Numbered from the stretch's first letter, positions 6,902 through 15,440 are shown. The stretch: DNA of 48,202 nucleotides from Candidatus Omnitrophota bacterium (GCA_023247255.1 JAHFGV010000008.1:1-48202), one strand, 5' to 3'. Made by a program: numbers and translations. Notes: generated by a model not told the origin, from the letters alone.

Positions 6902-8378
6902 TGCGTGGATCATGTACCTTTACGTCGTCTTGGAGCGTTACCAGCAGTCCAAAGGGCGCGTTGTAAACGGTTTTCTCCAAGAACGCTCGCAGCCCATGGG
7001 TATCGTCATGGGGATCGATGTATTTGCGATACTTGACCTCGATGGGGATGCGTCTGGTTCCCACCACGAGTACAAAATCGACCTCTGGTTCGGCACCGCG
7101 ACCAGGAAAATGCGCCACGTCAAGCGTTGGGATAGAGGCGAGAAAATAGCCAAGCACGCTTTCTGCGAGATGACCCGCTAAATCAGTTAAATGGGGATCG
7201 GCCAACAACCCCTCCGGATGAAGGGGGACAATTTCTTGAAGCCAACTGGCCCGCAGGGCGTGATCGCAGAGGCAAATCTTTGGCCGCGATCTTCGACGTT
7301 TAAGACGCAGTTCAAGAGGCTCGATGAGTCGAATGAGCAATGTCCCATCGAGAAATCGCAAGTAGCTTAGGATGCGATTCCACCCGACATTGCCGGCAAG
7401 CGCCTGCTGAATTTCTGGGACGAAGACAGCCTGGCCGGGACCCTGTCCCGCATAGCGGCAGCAGAGACGAAAGACTTCTTCCAAGAGCTTTTCGTCACGC
7501 TTCACGCCTCGGGGTCCAGTCCGTAGATCGTGTTGGATGGCACGCCGGATGACCGTTTCGTTGAGGTGGTCAGCCATCTCGCCCCATGCAAGCTCAGCCT
7601 TCTCATGAGCTACTGGATATGCCCCACGTTCGGAAAAAGCCTTAAACGCTTCCTGACGGATTGTCGATTCCTGTTGAGCTCGCGCGATGCCTTGTTTCCA
7701 AAACTCCGCAGAGATAATCACATCAGGCCCATTATCCTTCCAGTATGCCTCGGTGAGTGTTCCAAATCGCAACTCAGCGATCTCTCGAAGTATCAATGGA
7801 CCCAAGTCAAAAGTGGTAATTCGTCCCGCAAGACTATCACGCCCAGCTTCAATGCGTAACGAGGAGCTGCCAGTGATGAGAGCCCGGACCGCGTGATTGT
7901 CCACCAGGCTCTTTAGTTGGGGAGCCCAGGCGTTGAGATTTTGTATCTCGTCAAGGAAGAGGTAAGCGATCTGGCCATGATGAGCCGCAGTGTTAAAGCT
8001 GGTACCCAATATTTGCCGCTCGAACCATCGAGCAACGGCGAGGATAGGTTCTTCCAAGGCTTCCAAGGTAGGCAATTCGTCGAACGGGACGTAAAATATT
8101 CTGTTTGCTTGGACCCCTGCGTCGAGTAGATCCTCGATGAGCTGCCGGAGCAGGATTGTCTTTCCGACACGACGCGGGCCACGAAGCACAATAGCAGGAG
8201 TTGTTCCTTTTAGGAGCAGGTGTTTGAGACGTTTGAACGGCCACCGGTGAAATCGCGGCAATGGCAGAGCAGGTTCCTGTCTCCACCAAGGATTGATGGA
8301 ACGAAGGTTCTCAGCTAGCTCCCAGGGCAGGGTTTCGAAGAGAGGATCAGGTATCAATGGACTCGGTTGTTTCTTCAT
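6861..8378 (-). CDS. AAA-type ATPase with C-terminal DUF4143 domain
   Basis: The 505-residue product has a Walker A GPRRVGKT (67-74), Walker B YLFLDEIQ (Asp143-Glu144), a GSSSLR sensor segment, and a C-terminal DUF4143-like restriction-nuclease fold with EVDFVLVVGTRRIPIEVKY. Proteins of this ATP-binding/DUF4143 group are common in bacteria and archaea, often in accessory loci; their role is not settled. It stands alone on the minus strand, converges on and overlaps ogt by 41 bp, and opens the accessory stretch 6.9-10.6 kb. No partner antitoxin is seen next to it. I do not assign a specific function. Confidence 0.8.
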   Translation of the reverse strand: MKKQPSPLIPDPLFETLPWELAENLRSINPWWRQEPALPLPRFHRWPFKRLKHLLLKGTTPAIVLRGPRRVGKTILLRQLIEDLLDAGVQANRIFYVPFDELPTLEALEEPILAVARWFERQILGTSFNTAAHHGQIAYLFLDEIQNLNAWAPQLKSLVDNHAVRALITGSSSLRIEAGRDSLAGRITTFDLGPLILREIAELRFGTLTEAYWKDNGPDVIISAEFWKQGIARAQQESTIRQEAFKAFSERGAYPVAHEKAELAWGEMADHLNETVIRRAIQHDLRTGPRGVKRDEKLLEEVFRLCCRYAGQGPGQAVFVPEIQQALAGNVGWNRILSYLRFLDGTLLIRLIEPLELRLKRRRSRPKICLCDHALRASWLQEIVPLHPEGLLADPHLTDLAGHLAESVLGYFLASIPTLDVAHFPGRGAEPEVDFVLVVGTRRIPIEVKYRKYIDPHDDTHGLRAFLEKTVYNAPFGLLVTLQDDVKVHDPRIIPISLSSFLWLR

Positions 8379-8742
8379 CCTCTTTATCCTAACAGGTATC
8401 GCATAAACGGGTCAATGGATTCTCTGATTCTCGGGCGACACCAATCAGCCTGGACAAGCCCGGAAACAGCCCAGAAACAGTGCATGTCGCGCCAAAGTTA
8501 ATCAGGAGAGCGGAAAATAGGTTGCGTTACCGCCATGCCGATTCGACGTTGCACTCAGTACAAGGGGCAACCTTTCATTCGCTCCGCTCAGTAAAATGTC
8601 ACAAATTTTTGTTGCACTCGTAGTGAGGAGGGTGTAAAGTGCCGCCAACTGGCTCGAGATGAGCAAGTAGAGTCGTTGGTCTAACGTACCCGGGATCAGC
8701 AGACTCTTCAATCCTTACGGGTCACGGAAAAGGAGTCCCTTC
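8379..8742. other. intergenic region between divergent genes
   Basis: No gene can be supported in these 364 bp. The region separates the divergent ATPase and AIPR genes and must carry both promoters, but no convincing -35/-10 pair stands out. An imperfect inverted repeat (GGGCGACAC near 8427 against GTGCATGTCGC near 8481) is present. AAAGGAG at about 8728-8734 is the ribosome site of the next gene. Confidence 0.4.
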
Positions 8743-9981
8743 ATGAGTCCCACGGGTTCTACAAGCAGCAGTCGAACTGTGACTATCCGAGTCCATCCGG
8801 AGCACTGCAAGACTCTCCCCGATCCTAACGGTAAAGGACGCAAGCGGATAATTGCTCAAGTACCCATCGAAGAAATTTATCGCTCGAGTGTTACCTACGG
8901 ACCTAACCCTAGGAATCAAAACCTAGGAACAAAGGTTTCTCAGAAAATTGAGGAGGGTCTTACTGCGAAACCCGGTTGGTTCTTGTACTTCAATCGGGGC
9001 ATTGTCTGGAATGCAAAATCAGCCGAGTACAATAACAAAACACAGGAGCTCACCGTAGAGTTACCCAGCGATCAGAATGAAGGTGTGCAAGGAGAAAGCA
9101 TATTTGGCAATCTGGATGGTGGTCATACGAATAGGGTTATCATTAAACAAATCCAAGAGGGTCTGTGGAAAAACTGGGATTCCCCATCGGAGCGCCAATA
9201 TGTAACTCTTGAGATACTCCTTGGGATTGAAGAAGGAATGTTGTCTGAGTTGGTCGGCGCAAGAAACACGAACATGGCTGTGACAGACTTAAGTCTGATC
9301 GTCTCGGGAAAATATATTGAGTGGCTGCGTGCTCTCCTACAAGAAGAAAATGTCGATCATAAAATCAACTGGAGACAGTTTGATGATACAGGCGACGTAA
9401 TGGGTGAAGACGTTATTGCGACTCTTTCCTTGTTGAATAAGAAATTGGAATCGAAGACGCGATGTTACAGTGGACAGGGGCGCATTATCAGTGCGTTAAA
9501 AGCGGATCCAAAGCTGATGGGCGGCCTTAAAGCTACGAAAGACGTGGCAATAGAGTTTTTCCGGTTTGTGGATTATCTTCACTCGCGTTTTGAGACGTGG
9601 TATATGGAAGAAGAAGGTATAGACATACAGAAGAGACAGGATGAAAACAAGCGGTCCGGTTTTGGGAAATTAGCGGGTGTGTCGCGTGGGGACCACGAAC
9701 TTATCTTTCTGCGAACCAGCATAAATTACAAGCTTTGGAAAGGATGGTTATTACCGCTGGCGTTTGCTTTTAATAGGATTGTCGACAGGGAACGTAGAAA
9801 TCCTGAACTTTGGAGGACGATTGCAGATCATGTGGGACCGAAGCTGTATTCCATATTAAGGGAGCAGACCAAAAATATGGGATACAATTTGGATAAGGTT
9901 GGCAAATCGCAGGCCATATGGGATAACTTGGAAGCTATCGCATGGGCTCAGTATGCGGAGCATCGATTAGCACTGGTATAA
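8743..9981 (+). CDS. AIPR-family (abortive infection phage resistance) protein
   Basis: The 412-residue product carries the pattern of the AIPR domain: NPRNQNLGTKVSQKIEEGL, then PGWFLYFNRGIVW, then NLDGGHTNRVI and VGARNTNMAVTDLSL. AIPR proteins are tied to abortive phage resistance and occur in defence islands; their biochemical activity is not well established. A good AAGGAG site precedes the ATG. The gene is visibly richer in A+T than its neighbours and lies between a DUF4143 ATPase and a toxin-antitoxin pair, which suggests acquisition by transfer. No restriction or methylase partner is adjacent, so whether it works alone is open. Confidence 0.65.
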   Translation: MSPTGSTSSSRTVTIRVHPEHCKTLPDPNGKGRKRIIAQVPIEEIYRSSVTYGPNPRNQNLGTKVSQKIEEGLTAKPGWFLYFNRGIVWNAKSAEYNNKTQELTVELPSDQNEGVQGESIFGNLDGGHTNRVIIKQIQEGLWKNWDSPSERQYVTLEILLGIEEGMLSELVGARNTNMAVTDLSLIVSGKYIEWLRALLQEENVDHKINWRQFDDTGDVMGEDVIATLSLLNKKLESKTRCYSGQGRIISALKADPKLMGGLKATKDVAIEFFRFVDYLHSRFETWYMEEEGIDIQKRQDENKRSGFGKLAGVSRGDHELIFLRTSINYKLWKGWLLPLAFAFNRIVDRERRNPELWRTIADHVGPKLYSILREQTKNMGYNLDKVGKSQAIWDNLEAIAWAQYAEHRLALV

Positions 9982-10005
9982 GGGTGATAGATAGTGGAGG
10001 AAGCC

Positions 10006-10257
10006 ATGGCCATTCTTAATCGAATTGAGATCCACCCGAAGGTAATGCTGGGCAAGCCAGTCATTCGGGGAACACGTATTCCGGTGGAGCTTATTCTACG
10101 GAAGATGAGTGAAGGGATGAGCGCAGCCGAGTTGCTTGACGCGTATCCACGCCTTACACGGGATGACATCCATGCGGCCGTTGCCTATGCCGCGGATACT
10201 ATTGCACATGAGGAGGACGTTTTTGTTCAGCCATCCCAGAAGCAAACGAGACGATGA
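10006..10257 (+). CDS. DUF433 family antitoxin
   Basis: An 83-residue protein with the DUF433 hallmark GKPVIRGTRIPVELIL and a winged-helix-like body with the LTRDDIHAAVAYAAD helix. DUF433 proteins pair with DUF5615 PIN-like proteins as toxin-antitoxin modules and likely bind DNA. ATG 10006 is chosen because a TGGAGG site lies five bases before it; a GTG at 9994 is in frame. The stop overlaps the next start as ATGA, typical of a coupled toxin-antitoxin operon. Confidence 0.88.
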   Translation: MAILNRIEIHPKVMLGKPVIRGTRIPVELILRKMSEGMSAAELLDAYPRLTRDDIHAAVAYAADTIAHEEDVFVQPSQKQTRR

Positions 10258-10607
10258 CGATACGCTTTCTGGCCGATGAAAGCTGCGACTTCTCCATTGT
10301 ACGGGCTCTACGAATTGCAGGATATGACGTGCTGGCTGTGGTTGAGCATTCTCCACGAGCAGAGGATGTGGATGTGATTGAGCGAGCGGTTCGCGAGAAG
10401 CGCATTCTGGTGACTGAAGATAAAGATTTTGGCCAGCTTGTTTACGCAAGCCAACAGAAGACTGGAGGTGTCATACTTATTCGATATCCCACGGATGCAC
10501 GCAGTATGATCGCTGTTGCCGTCACAGATGCGGTAAGACGATTGGGTAGAAAGATTGTTGGACGCTTTGTCGTCATTCAGCCCCACCGGATTCGAGTGGG
10601 TATGTGA
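10254..10607 (+). CDS. DUF5615 PIN-like toxin
   Basis: A 117-residue PIN-like protein: FLADES with an acidic residue at position 8, a central EDVDVIERA segment and VTEDKDFGQLVY with paired acidic residues. These make up a putative metal-dependent ribonuclease centre as in VapC-like toxins. It is translationally coupled to the DUF433 antitoxin before it. Both lie in the accessory stretch that follows the AIPR gene. The toxic activity is inferred from the family, not seen. Confidence 0.85.
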   Translation: MTIRFLADESCDFSIVRALRIAGYDVLAVVEHSPRAEDVDVIERAVREKRILVTEDKDFGQLVYASQQKTGGVILIRYPTDARSMIAVAVTDAVRRLGRKIVGRFVVIQPHRIRVGM

Positions 10608-10707
10608 TGAGAAAAAGTTTCCTTTAAGGTTTATCTGTGAAAGTAAGTCTCTTTCGCATAGCAGGGAAGTTTCCATCTTCTCGACTCCTCGTTTTGTCAA
10701 CAACGCA

Positions 10708-10736
10708 TTGTCCCTGGTCAGAAATCATGTTAGACT
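10708..10736 (+). promoter_or_regulatory. promoter of prfB, close to the start codon
   Basis: TTGTCC (10708-10713), a 17-base spacer and TAGACT (10731-10736). The -10 box ends seven bases before the prfB ATG, so the transcript would start at or next to the start codon. No ribosome site is visible before that ATG, which fits a leaderless mRNA. Confidence 0.5.
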
Positions 10737-10743
10737 AACGGCC

Positions 10744-11875
10744 ATGTCGACGAGCCATTTGCCAGATAAACTGGACGAATTGCGAGGCCGGACGGAGTCG
10801 CTCCAGCAACGCTGGGCTCAACTGCGGAGGTATCTTTGACCTGCAGGGCCTCTCGGATAAAATCACCCAGATCGAGCAAGCCATGGCTCAATCTGATTTC
10901 TGGTCGGATCAAGAGCGCGCCGGCCAGACCATCCAAACGTTGAAAGCCCTCAAGTCTCAGCGCACACCCGTCGAGCAGTTCGAGCGAGACCTCAATGATA
11001 CCATCGAGCTGCTCACCATTCTCGATCCAACGGATACGGTCTCGTTAGATCAGATGGAACGTGACCTGTCGGCTTTGGAAGGACAATACGAGCGTCTGGA
11101 GATCCAACGATTCCTCGGTCAGCCAGTCGATCGCAAAGACGCCATCGTAGCGATTCACTCCGGAGCCGGAGGCACCGAATCCTGCGACTGGACGCAGATG
11201 CTTCTGCGGATGTATCAACGTTGGGGCGAGCAACGGGGTCTCGGTTGCCAGATCATCGACCTGTTGCCGGGTGAAGAGGCAGGGGTCAAGAACGTTACCC
11301 TGATCATCCGCGGGTCCTACGCCTACGGCTACCTCAAGGCTGAAGAAGGGGTCCATCGGCTGGTGCGTATTTCTCCCTTCGATGCCAACAAAAGACGGCA
11401 CACCTCGTTTGCCTCGGTCGATGTCGTGCCGGAGGCCGACGAAGATGCGCCGATTGATATCAAGGAGTCTGACTTGCGCATCGACGTTTACCGTTCCAGC
11501 GGCAAAGGGGGACAATCGGTCAATACCACCGATTCCGCCGTGCGGATCACGCACTTGCCCAGCGGCATCGTCGTTCAATGCCAGGATGAACGGTCGCAGT
11601 TGCAGAACAAGGCAAAAGCCCTGCGCGTTTTGAAATCCCGTCTGGCCGATTCGGAGCGTCGCAAAAAAGAGGAAGCGGCGGCTCGCGACTATGCATCCAA
11701 GCAGAAAATCGAATGGGGCTCGCAGATTCGGTCCTACGTTCTGCATCCGTACAACATGGTCAAAGATCACCGCACCGATTACGAGACCGGCAACGCCCTA
11801 GCGGTGTTGGACGGCAAGCTCGATCCTTTCATGGAAGCCTATCTGAGGTGGAAAACCCAACAAGCTAGCAGATAG
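10744..11875 (+). CDS. prfB: peptide chain release factor 2 (programmed +1 frameshift)
   Basis: RF2 recognises UGA and UAA stops and triggers peptide release. The gene is read in two frames: 31 codons from ATG 10744 to CTT 10834-10836, then a +1 slip over the in-frame TGA (10837-10839) to GAC and on to 11875, in all 376 residues. Seen: the stop-codon-recognition motif SPF (ISPFDANKRR), the catalytic GGQ (SSGKGGQSVNTT) and the RF2 helical N-domain. The slip site has the same layout as in E. coli. The frameshift is the usual RF2 autoregulation: little RF2, slow termination at UGA, more slipping. The stop codon lies in a TAGCAAA heptad repeat that leads to secA. Confidence 0.96.
10825..10840 (+). 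promoter_or_regulatory. RF2 programmed +1 frameshift site
   Basis: CGGAGG TAT CTT TGA C: an internal Shine-Dalgarno-like CGGAGG (10825-10830) three bases before the slippery CTT, then an in-frame TGA followed by C. All elements of the classical RF2 site are present at the classical spacing. Confidence 0.95.
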
Positions 11876-11955
11876 CAAATAGCAAATAGGCTAGGAGGAA
11901 CGGTAAGGATGTACAAGGAATCTATTTGCTATGTGCTCCATGACTATCTGCTGGC
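11866..11955. repeat. nested heptad inverted repeats between prfB and secA
   Basis: Three heptads TAGCAGA TAGCAAA TAGCAAA (11866-11886) are followed by complementary blocks. The pair 11880-11889/11922-11931 is a perfect 10-bp inverted repeat; 11867-11875/11944-11952 is a perfect 9-bp outer pair. The GGAGG at 11894-11898 and the ATG of a short reading frame (11909) lie in the loop. Confidence 0.85.
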
Positions 11956-11965
11956 CATGGATTGA
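11909..11965 (+). CDS. possible 18-residue leader peptide before secA
   Basis: An ATG-TGA frame encodes MYKESICYVLHDYLLAMD. A GGAGG site lies ten bases upstream and the stop is three bases before the secA ATG. It sits inside the loop and right arm of the nested inverted repeats at 11866-11955. No homology is recognised and no SecM-like arrest motif is visible. It may be chance, but position and ribosome site make translation plausible. Confidence 0.3.
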   Translation: MYKESICYVLHDYLLAMD

Positions 11966-11968
11966 CTC

Positions 11969-14900
11969 ATGGTCAATTGGTTGCTTCAAAAATTCATTGG
12001 CACCTACCACGAGCGGACGTGCAAGCGTCTGTGGCCTATCGTCGAGCGGATCAATCAGCTTGAGCCGCAGATGCGCACACTCACCGATGAACAATTACGC
12101 GCCAAGACAAAAGACTTTCGAACTCGGCTGACGCTGGACATGCAGGCGGCACGGTTCTCGGATCCTTCCACGCCCGAGTGGTATGACTTGTCGATGGATG
12201 AGCGCCTGGTTGTCAGACAGCATCGAAGGCAATATCAGCAGCGGCTGTTGGATGCGATCCTTCCGGAAACGTTTGCGGTGGTGCGCGAGGTGGCGCGACG
12301 ACAGCTTTCGATGCGCCATTTTGACGTCCAACTGTTGGGAGGCATCATCCTGCACGAAGGCAAGATTGCCGAGATGGCAACCGGAGAAGGCAAAACGCTC
12401 GTCGCCACACTGGCTGCTTACCTCAATTCCCTCACCGGCCGAGGCGTGCACATCGTTACCGTCAACGACTACCTCGCCCGGCGCGATGCCCGCTGGATGG
12501 GGCCCATCTACCATGCGTTGGGCTTGTCGGTGGGGGTGATTCAGGGGGCGGATCCTGTGGAGCGTCGAGCGGGTGATGAGTCGCTTTCCTTCATATATGA
12601 TCCTGCCTGGACGAGTACCAATGAGCGTTTTATCTATCTGCGAACGGTGACTCGTAGAGAAAGCTACGCTGCCGATATCACCTATGGGCAGAACAACGAG
12701 TTCGGGTTCGATTATCTTCGTGACAATATGCGTTTTCGCAAGGATGATTTGTCCCAACGCGAGTTTCACTATGCAATCGTGGATGAGGTGGATAGTATCC
12801 TCGTTGATGAAGCGCGAACCCCTCTGATCATTTCAGGACCGGCGGAGGAATCCACCGACCTTTACCATCGGCTCGACAAGGTGGTGGATCGTTTGGAGAA
12901 GGGTGCTTGCTTTGAGGTGGATGAGAAGGCTCAGACAGTGAGCCTGACCGAAGAAGGCATCAAACAAGTGGAGCAACTTTTGGGGATCGGCAACCTTTAC
13001 GATGAGACCCACATGCGTCTGGTGCATCACGTCCACCAGGCCCTGCGGGCGCATGAGCTTTTCCGTAGCGATGTGGATTACGTGGTGAAGGATGGAGAGA
13101 TCATCATCGTCGATGAGTTCACCGGCCGCCTGATGCCGGGAAGGCGCTGGAGTGATGGCTTGCATCAAGCGATCGAGGCCAAAGAAAACGTGCACATCCG
13201 GCAGGAGAACCAAACCCTGGCCGCGGTTACGTTCCAAAACTACTTCCGGATGTATGAGAAGCTCGCTGGCATGACCGGAACGGCCGCTACAGAAGCTCAG
13301 GAGTTCAACGAGATCTACAAGCTGGATGTGGTGAGCGTTCCCACCAACCGTTCGCTGATTCGGACGAACTACCCGGATGTCGTTTACAAAACCGAGGCCG
13401 AGAAGTTTATCTCCGTCGTCGAGGAAATTGTGGAATTGCATCGCGCCGGCCGGCCGGTGCTCATTGGCACTATCTCCATCGACAAGTCGGAACACCTATC
13501 TCGGCTGCTCAAGGAGCCGGGGCCGTTTTACAAACGTTTGGGGATGCTGTGTCAGTGGGCGCTTGAAGAGTTGAAGAAAACGCAGGCTGTCGATGAAGGC
13601 CTTCGGCAGGATCTGTCACAGGCCTTGTCACGACCCGCGATGCTGACACAGAGCCAGGTGGAAGATCTGTTACGCCGGGTGGATGCGGTCGTTCCCAAAT
13701 CGCTGTTGGTGTTTCGCATGGAGCAGATCCTGCGGCTCGTCCAGACGATCACCACCATCAAGGCGGGTCTTGCGCACAACGTTCTGAACGCGAAATACCA
13801 TGAGCAGGAAGCTGGGATTGTCGCACAGGCGGGGCGAAAGGCTGCGGTGACCATTGCAACGAACATGGCCGGACGCGGCACGGATATCCTCTTGGGAGGC
13901 AATCCCCAAGCGTTGGCCGACGATGAGATTCGTCAGCAAGAGTCCCGGCGGCAGGCGCCGTTGGAAGCCTTCGAGAAACAGAAAATCGTCGAGCACTTTC
14001 AGGTTTTGTGTCAGAAAGAGCATGAAGAGGTGGTCGCCGTGGGGGGGCTGCATGTGTTGGGAACGGAGCGTCATGAAGCGCGCCGCATCGACAATCAGCT
14101 GCGCGGACGCTCCGGCCGTCAGGGGGATCCGGGTTCTTCCCGTTTCTATCTTTCGTTTGAAGACGATCTGATGCGTATTTTCGGTTCGGATAGGCTCTCC
14201 CGGTTGATGGAGTTTAAATGGTTTCAATGGGAAGAAGGGCTTCCCATCGAACATGCCATGGTGAGCCGGGCGATTGAAACATCGCAGCGTCGAGTCGAAG
14301 GCCACAATTTCGACATCCGCAAGCAATTGCTGGAGTACGACAACACGATGAATCGCCAGCGCGAAGTCATCTATGAGCAACGCCGCCGGATTCTCGAAGG
14401 CGTGGATATGCAGGGATTGATCACTGACATCATTCGAGAGATTGCGGAAGAACTCCTGGAATCTTTTGCATCAAAGACCCTACGCCCGGATGCCTGGGAC
14501 TTAGAGGGGCTCCGCCAGGCGATGGCCCGCCAATTTGGATTGTCGATCGCCGAGCTTAAATCGGATGAAGACCGGCAGATGCTTTCGGAACGATTAGCCG
14601 ATACCCTCCAGCATGCTTACGAAGCGAAACGTCAGCAGCTTGGGCCTGAGGTCATGGCCCAGCATGAGCGGTACATTTTACTCTCGATCATAGACGCCAA
14701 GTGGAAAGACCATCTTTATATGATGGATACCCTGCGAGAAGGAATCCACCTGCGGGCCTATGGCCAGCGGGATCCTGTCGTAGAGTATCAGCGGGAAGCC
14801 TATACCCTGTTTCAGGATATGGTCAGCGCCATCAAAGTCGAGTCCTTGACCGTCCTGTTGCGGTTTCAGCCGGTGGCCGAAGCCCAACCGCTCGTCGGTG

Positions 14901-15169
14901 TGTTTGAGAAAACCCCGCATCAGGAAGTGCATCCGGAGCTGTCCAGTAGCCTGACCGAGCGTTTCAGTTCATCAGCAGAAACACCGATAGAAGTTCGATC
15001 GGGGCCCAGGGCTGAGGGCTCTGGGCAACTGCCTCGAGCCCCGAGCCTAGAGCCTAGAGCCAAACAACGATCTGTCGTTGTAGGACAGCCTTCCGGACAC
15101 AAAGCGGGGCGCAACGATCCCTGTCCCTGCGGCAGCGGCCTGAAATACAAGAAGTGCCATGGCAAGTAA
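11969..15169 (+). CDS. secA: preprotein translocase ATPase SecA
   Basis: SecA drives post-translational export through SecYEG. Seen: Walker A ATGEGKT (about 137-143), HIVTVNDYLARRD, the DEVDSILVDEARTPL block, the MTGTAATEAQEF segment, ATNMAGRGTDILLGGN and LRGRSGRQGDPGSSRF of the second nucleotide-binding fold, the wing and scaffold domains, and a C-terminal zinc site CPCGSGLKYKKCH. At 1066 residues it is long (E. coli 901). One insertion of about 30 residues follows VIQGADPVERRAG and is known from other phyla. A second, of about 85 residues (roughly 516-600), lies between SEHLSRLLK and HNVLNAKYHEQEA. The linker before the zinc site is partly encoded by a heptad repeat (15001-15062). Confidence 0.97.
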   Translation: MVNWLLQKFIGTYHERTCKRLWPIVERINQLEPQMRTLTDEQLRAKTKDFRTRLTLDMQAARFSDPSTPEWYDLSMDERLVVRQHRRQYQQRLLDAILPETFAVVREVARRQLSMRHFDVQLLGGIILHEGKIAEMATGEGKTLVATLAAYLNSLTGRGVHIVTVNDYLARRDARWMGPIYHALGLSVGVIQGADPVERRAGDESLSFIYDPAWTSTNERFIYLRTVTRRESYAADITYGQNNEFGFDYLRDNMRFRKDDLSQREFHYAIVDEVDSILVDEARTPLIISGPAEESTDLYHRLDKVVDRLEKGACFEVDEKAQTVSLTEEGIKQVEQLLGIGNLYDETHMRLVHHVHQALRAHELFRSDVDYVVKDGEIIIVDEFTGRLMPGRRWSDGLHQAIEAKENVHIRQENQTLAAVTFQNYFRMYEKLAGMTGTAATEAQEFNEIYKLDVVSVPTNRSLIRTNYPDVVYKTEAEKFISVVEEIVELHRAGRPVLIGTISIDKSEHLSRLLKEPGPFYKRLGMLCQWALEELKKTQAVDEGLRQDLSQALSRPAMLTQSQVEDLLRRVDAVVPKSLLVFRMEQILRLVQTITTIKAGLAHNVLNAKYHEQEAGIVAQAGRKAAVTIATNMAGRGTDILLGGNPQALADDEIRQQESRRQAPLEAFEKQKIVEHFQVLCQKEHEEVVAVGGLHVLGTERHEARRIDNQLRGRSGRQGDPGSSRFYLSFEDDLMRIFGSDRLSRLMEFKWFQWEEGLPIEHAMVSRAIETSQRRVEGHNFDIRKQLLEYDNTMNRQREVIYEQRRRILEGVDMQGLITDIIREIAEELLESFASKTLRPDAWDLEGLRQAMARQFGLSIAELKSDEDRQMLSERLADTLQHAYEAKRQQLGPEVMAQHERYILLSIIDAKWKDHLYMMDTLREGIHLRAYGQRDPVVEYQREAYTLFQDMVSAIKVESLTVLLRFQPVAEAQPLVGVFEKTPHQEVHPELSSSLTERFSSSAETPIEVRSGPRAEGSGQLPRAPSLEPRAKQRSVVVGQPSGHKAGRNDPCPCGSGLKYKKCHGK
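15001..15062 (+). repeat. heptad palindrome inside the secA tail
   Basis: Left arm GGGGCCC AGGGCTG AGGGCTC TGGGCAA, right arm CCTCGAG CCCCGAG CCTAGAG CCTAGAG (15032-15059). It is translated in frame as part of the flexible linker before the SecA zinc motif. The units belong to the same family as those at 3483-3503 and 18537-18564. Confidence 0.85.
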
Positions 15170-15180
15170 ATCAGTGACCA

Positions 15181-15337
15181 GTGTTGTGTCATTTCCCAAG
15201 AGAAGTAATGAGGACTGTGTCATGACACATGAAACATGACACAGACGTGAGTAGTGAATATTAAAACCATGATTTACTTTCTTCCTGGCCATGGGCCACT
15301 TGGCCACTAATCTCGATGCATTTTGCAAAACCTCAGT
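15181..15337. mobile_element. MITE-like element, left end missing
   Basis: A derivative of the TTTTGCAAAA-ended element. It shares the AAGAGAAGTAATGAGGA block, TCATGNN heptads, the CAGACGTGAG block and the right terminus TTTTGCAAAACCTCAGT (15321-15337) with the other copies; the left terminal repeat and the long palindrome are lost. It shares a TTGGCCACTTGGCCAC-like segment with the copy at 37683-37999. Confidence 0.75.
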
Positions 15338-15429
15338 ATAACGAACAATTGGCGCAAGCCGTGTATGAAGAAGCGAAGAAATTTCCTCCTCTCGTACAAG
15401 AATTGCTTGAAGCGTTAAAAACGCGATAG
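15316..15429 (+). CDS. 37-residue open frame starting in the MITE end
   Basis: An ATG within the MITE right end opens a frame of 37 residues with a charged amphipathic helix (YEEAKKFPPLVQELLEALKTR) and a TAG stop 11 bp before lnt. The first six residues come from the repeat. It may be the surviving 3' part of a gene whose beginning was displaced by the element, or a chance frame. No ribosome site is clear. Confidence 0.3.
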   Translation: MHFAKPQYNEQLAQAVYEEAKKFPPLVQELLEALKTR

Positions 15430-15440
15430 AATTTTTCACA

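Noticed and set aside
8502-8711. A 69-codon minus-strand frame between the ATPase and AIPR genes
   Set aside because: No ribosome site and no familiar sequence, and the composition is not coding-like.
9994-10005. GTG start for the DUF433 antitoxin
   Set aside because: It would lie on top of the TGGAGG ribosome site that serves ATG 10006.
12095-12769. Long minus-strand open frames opposite secA and other genes
   Set aside because: They are shadows created by the codon bias of the real genes on the + strand and have no family pattern.
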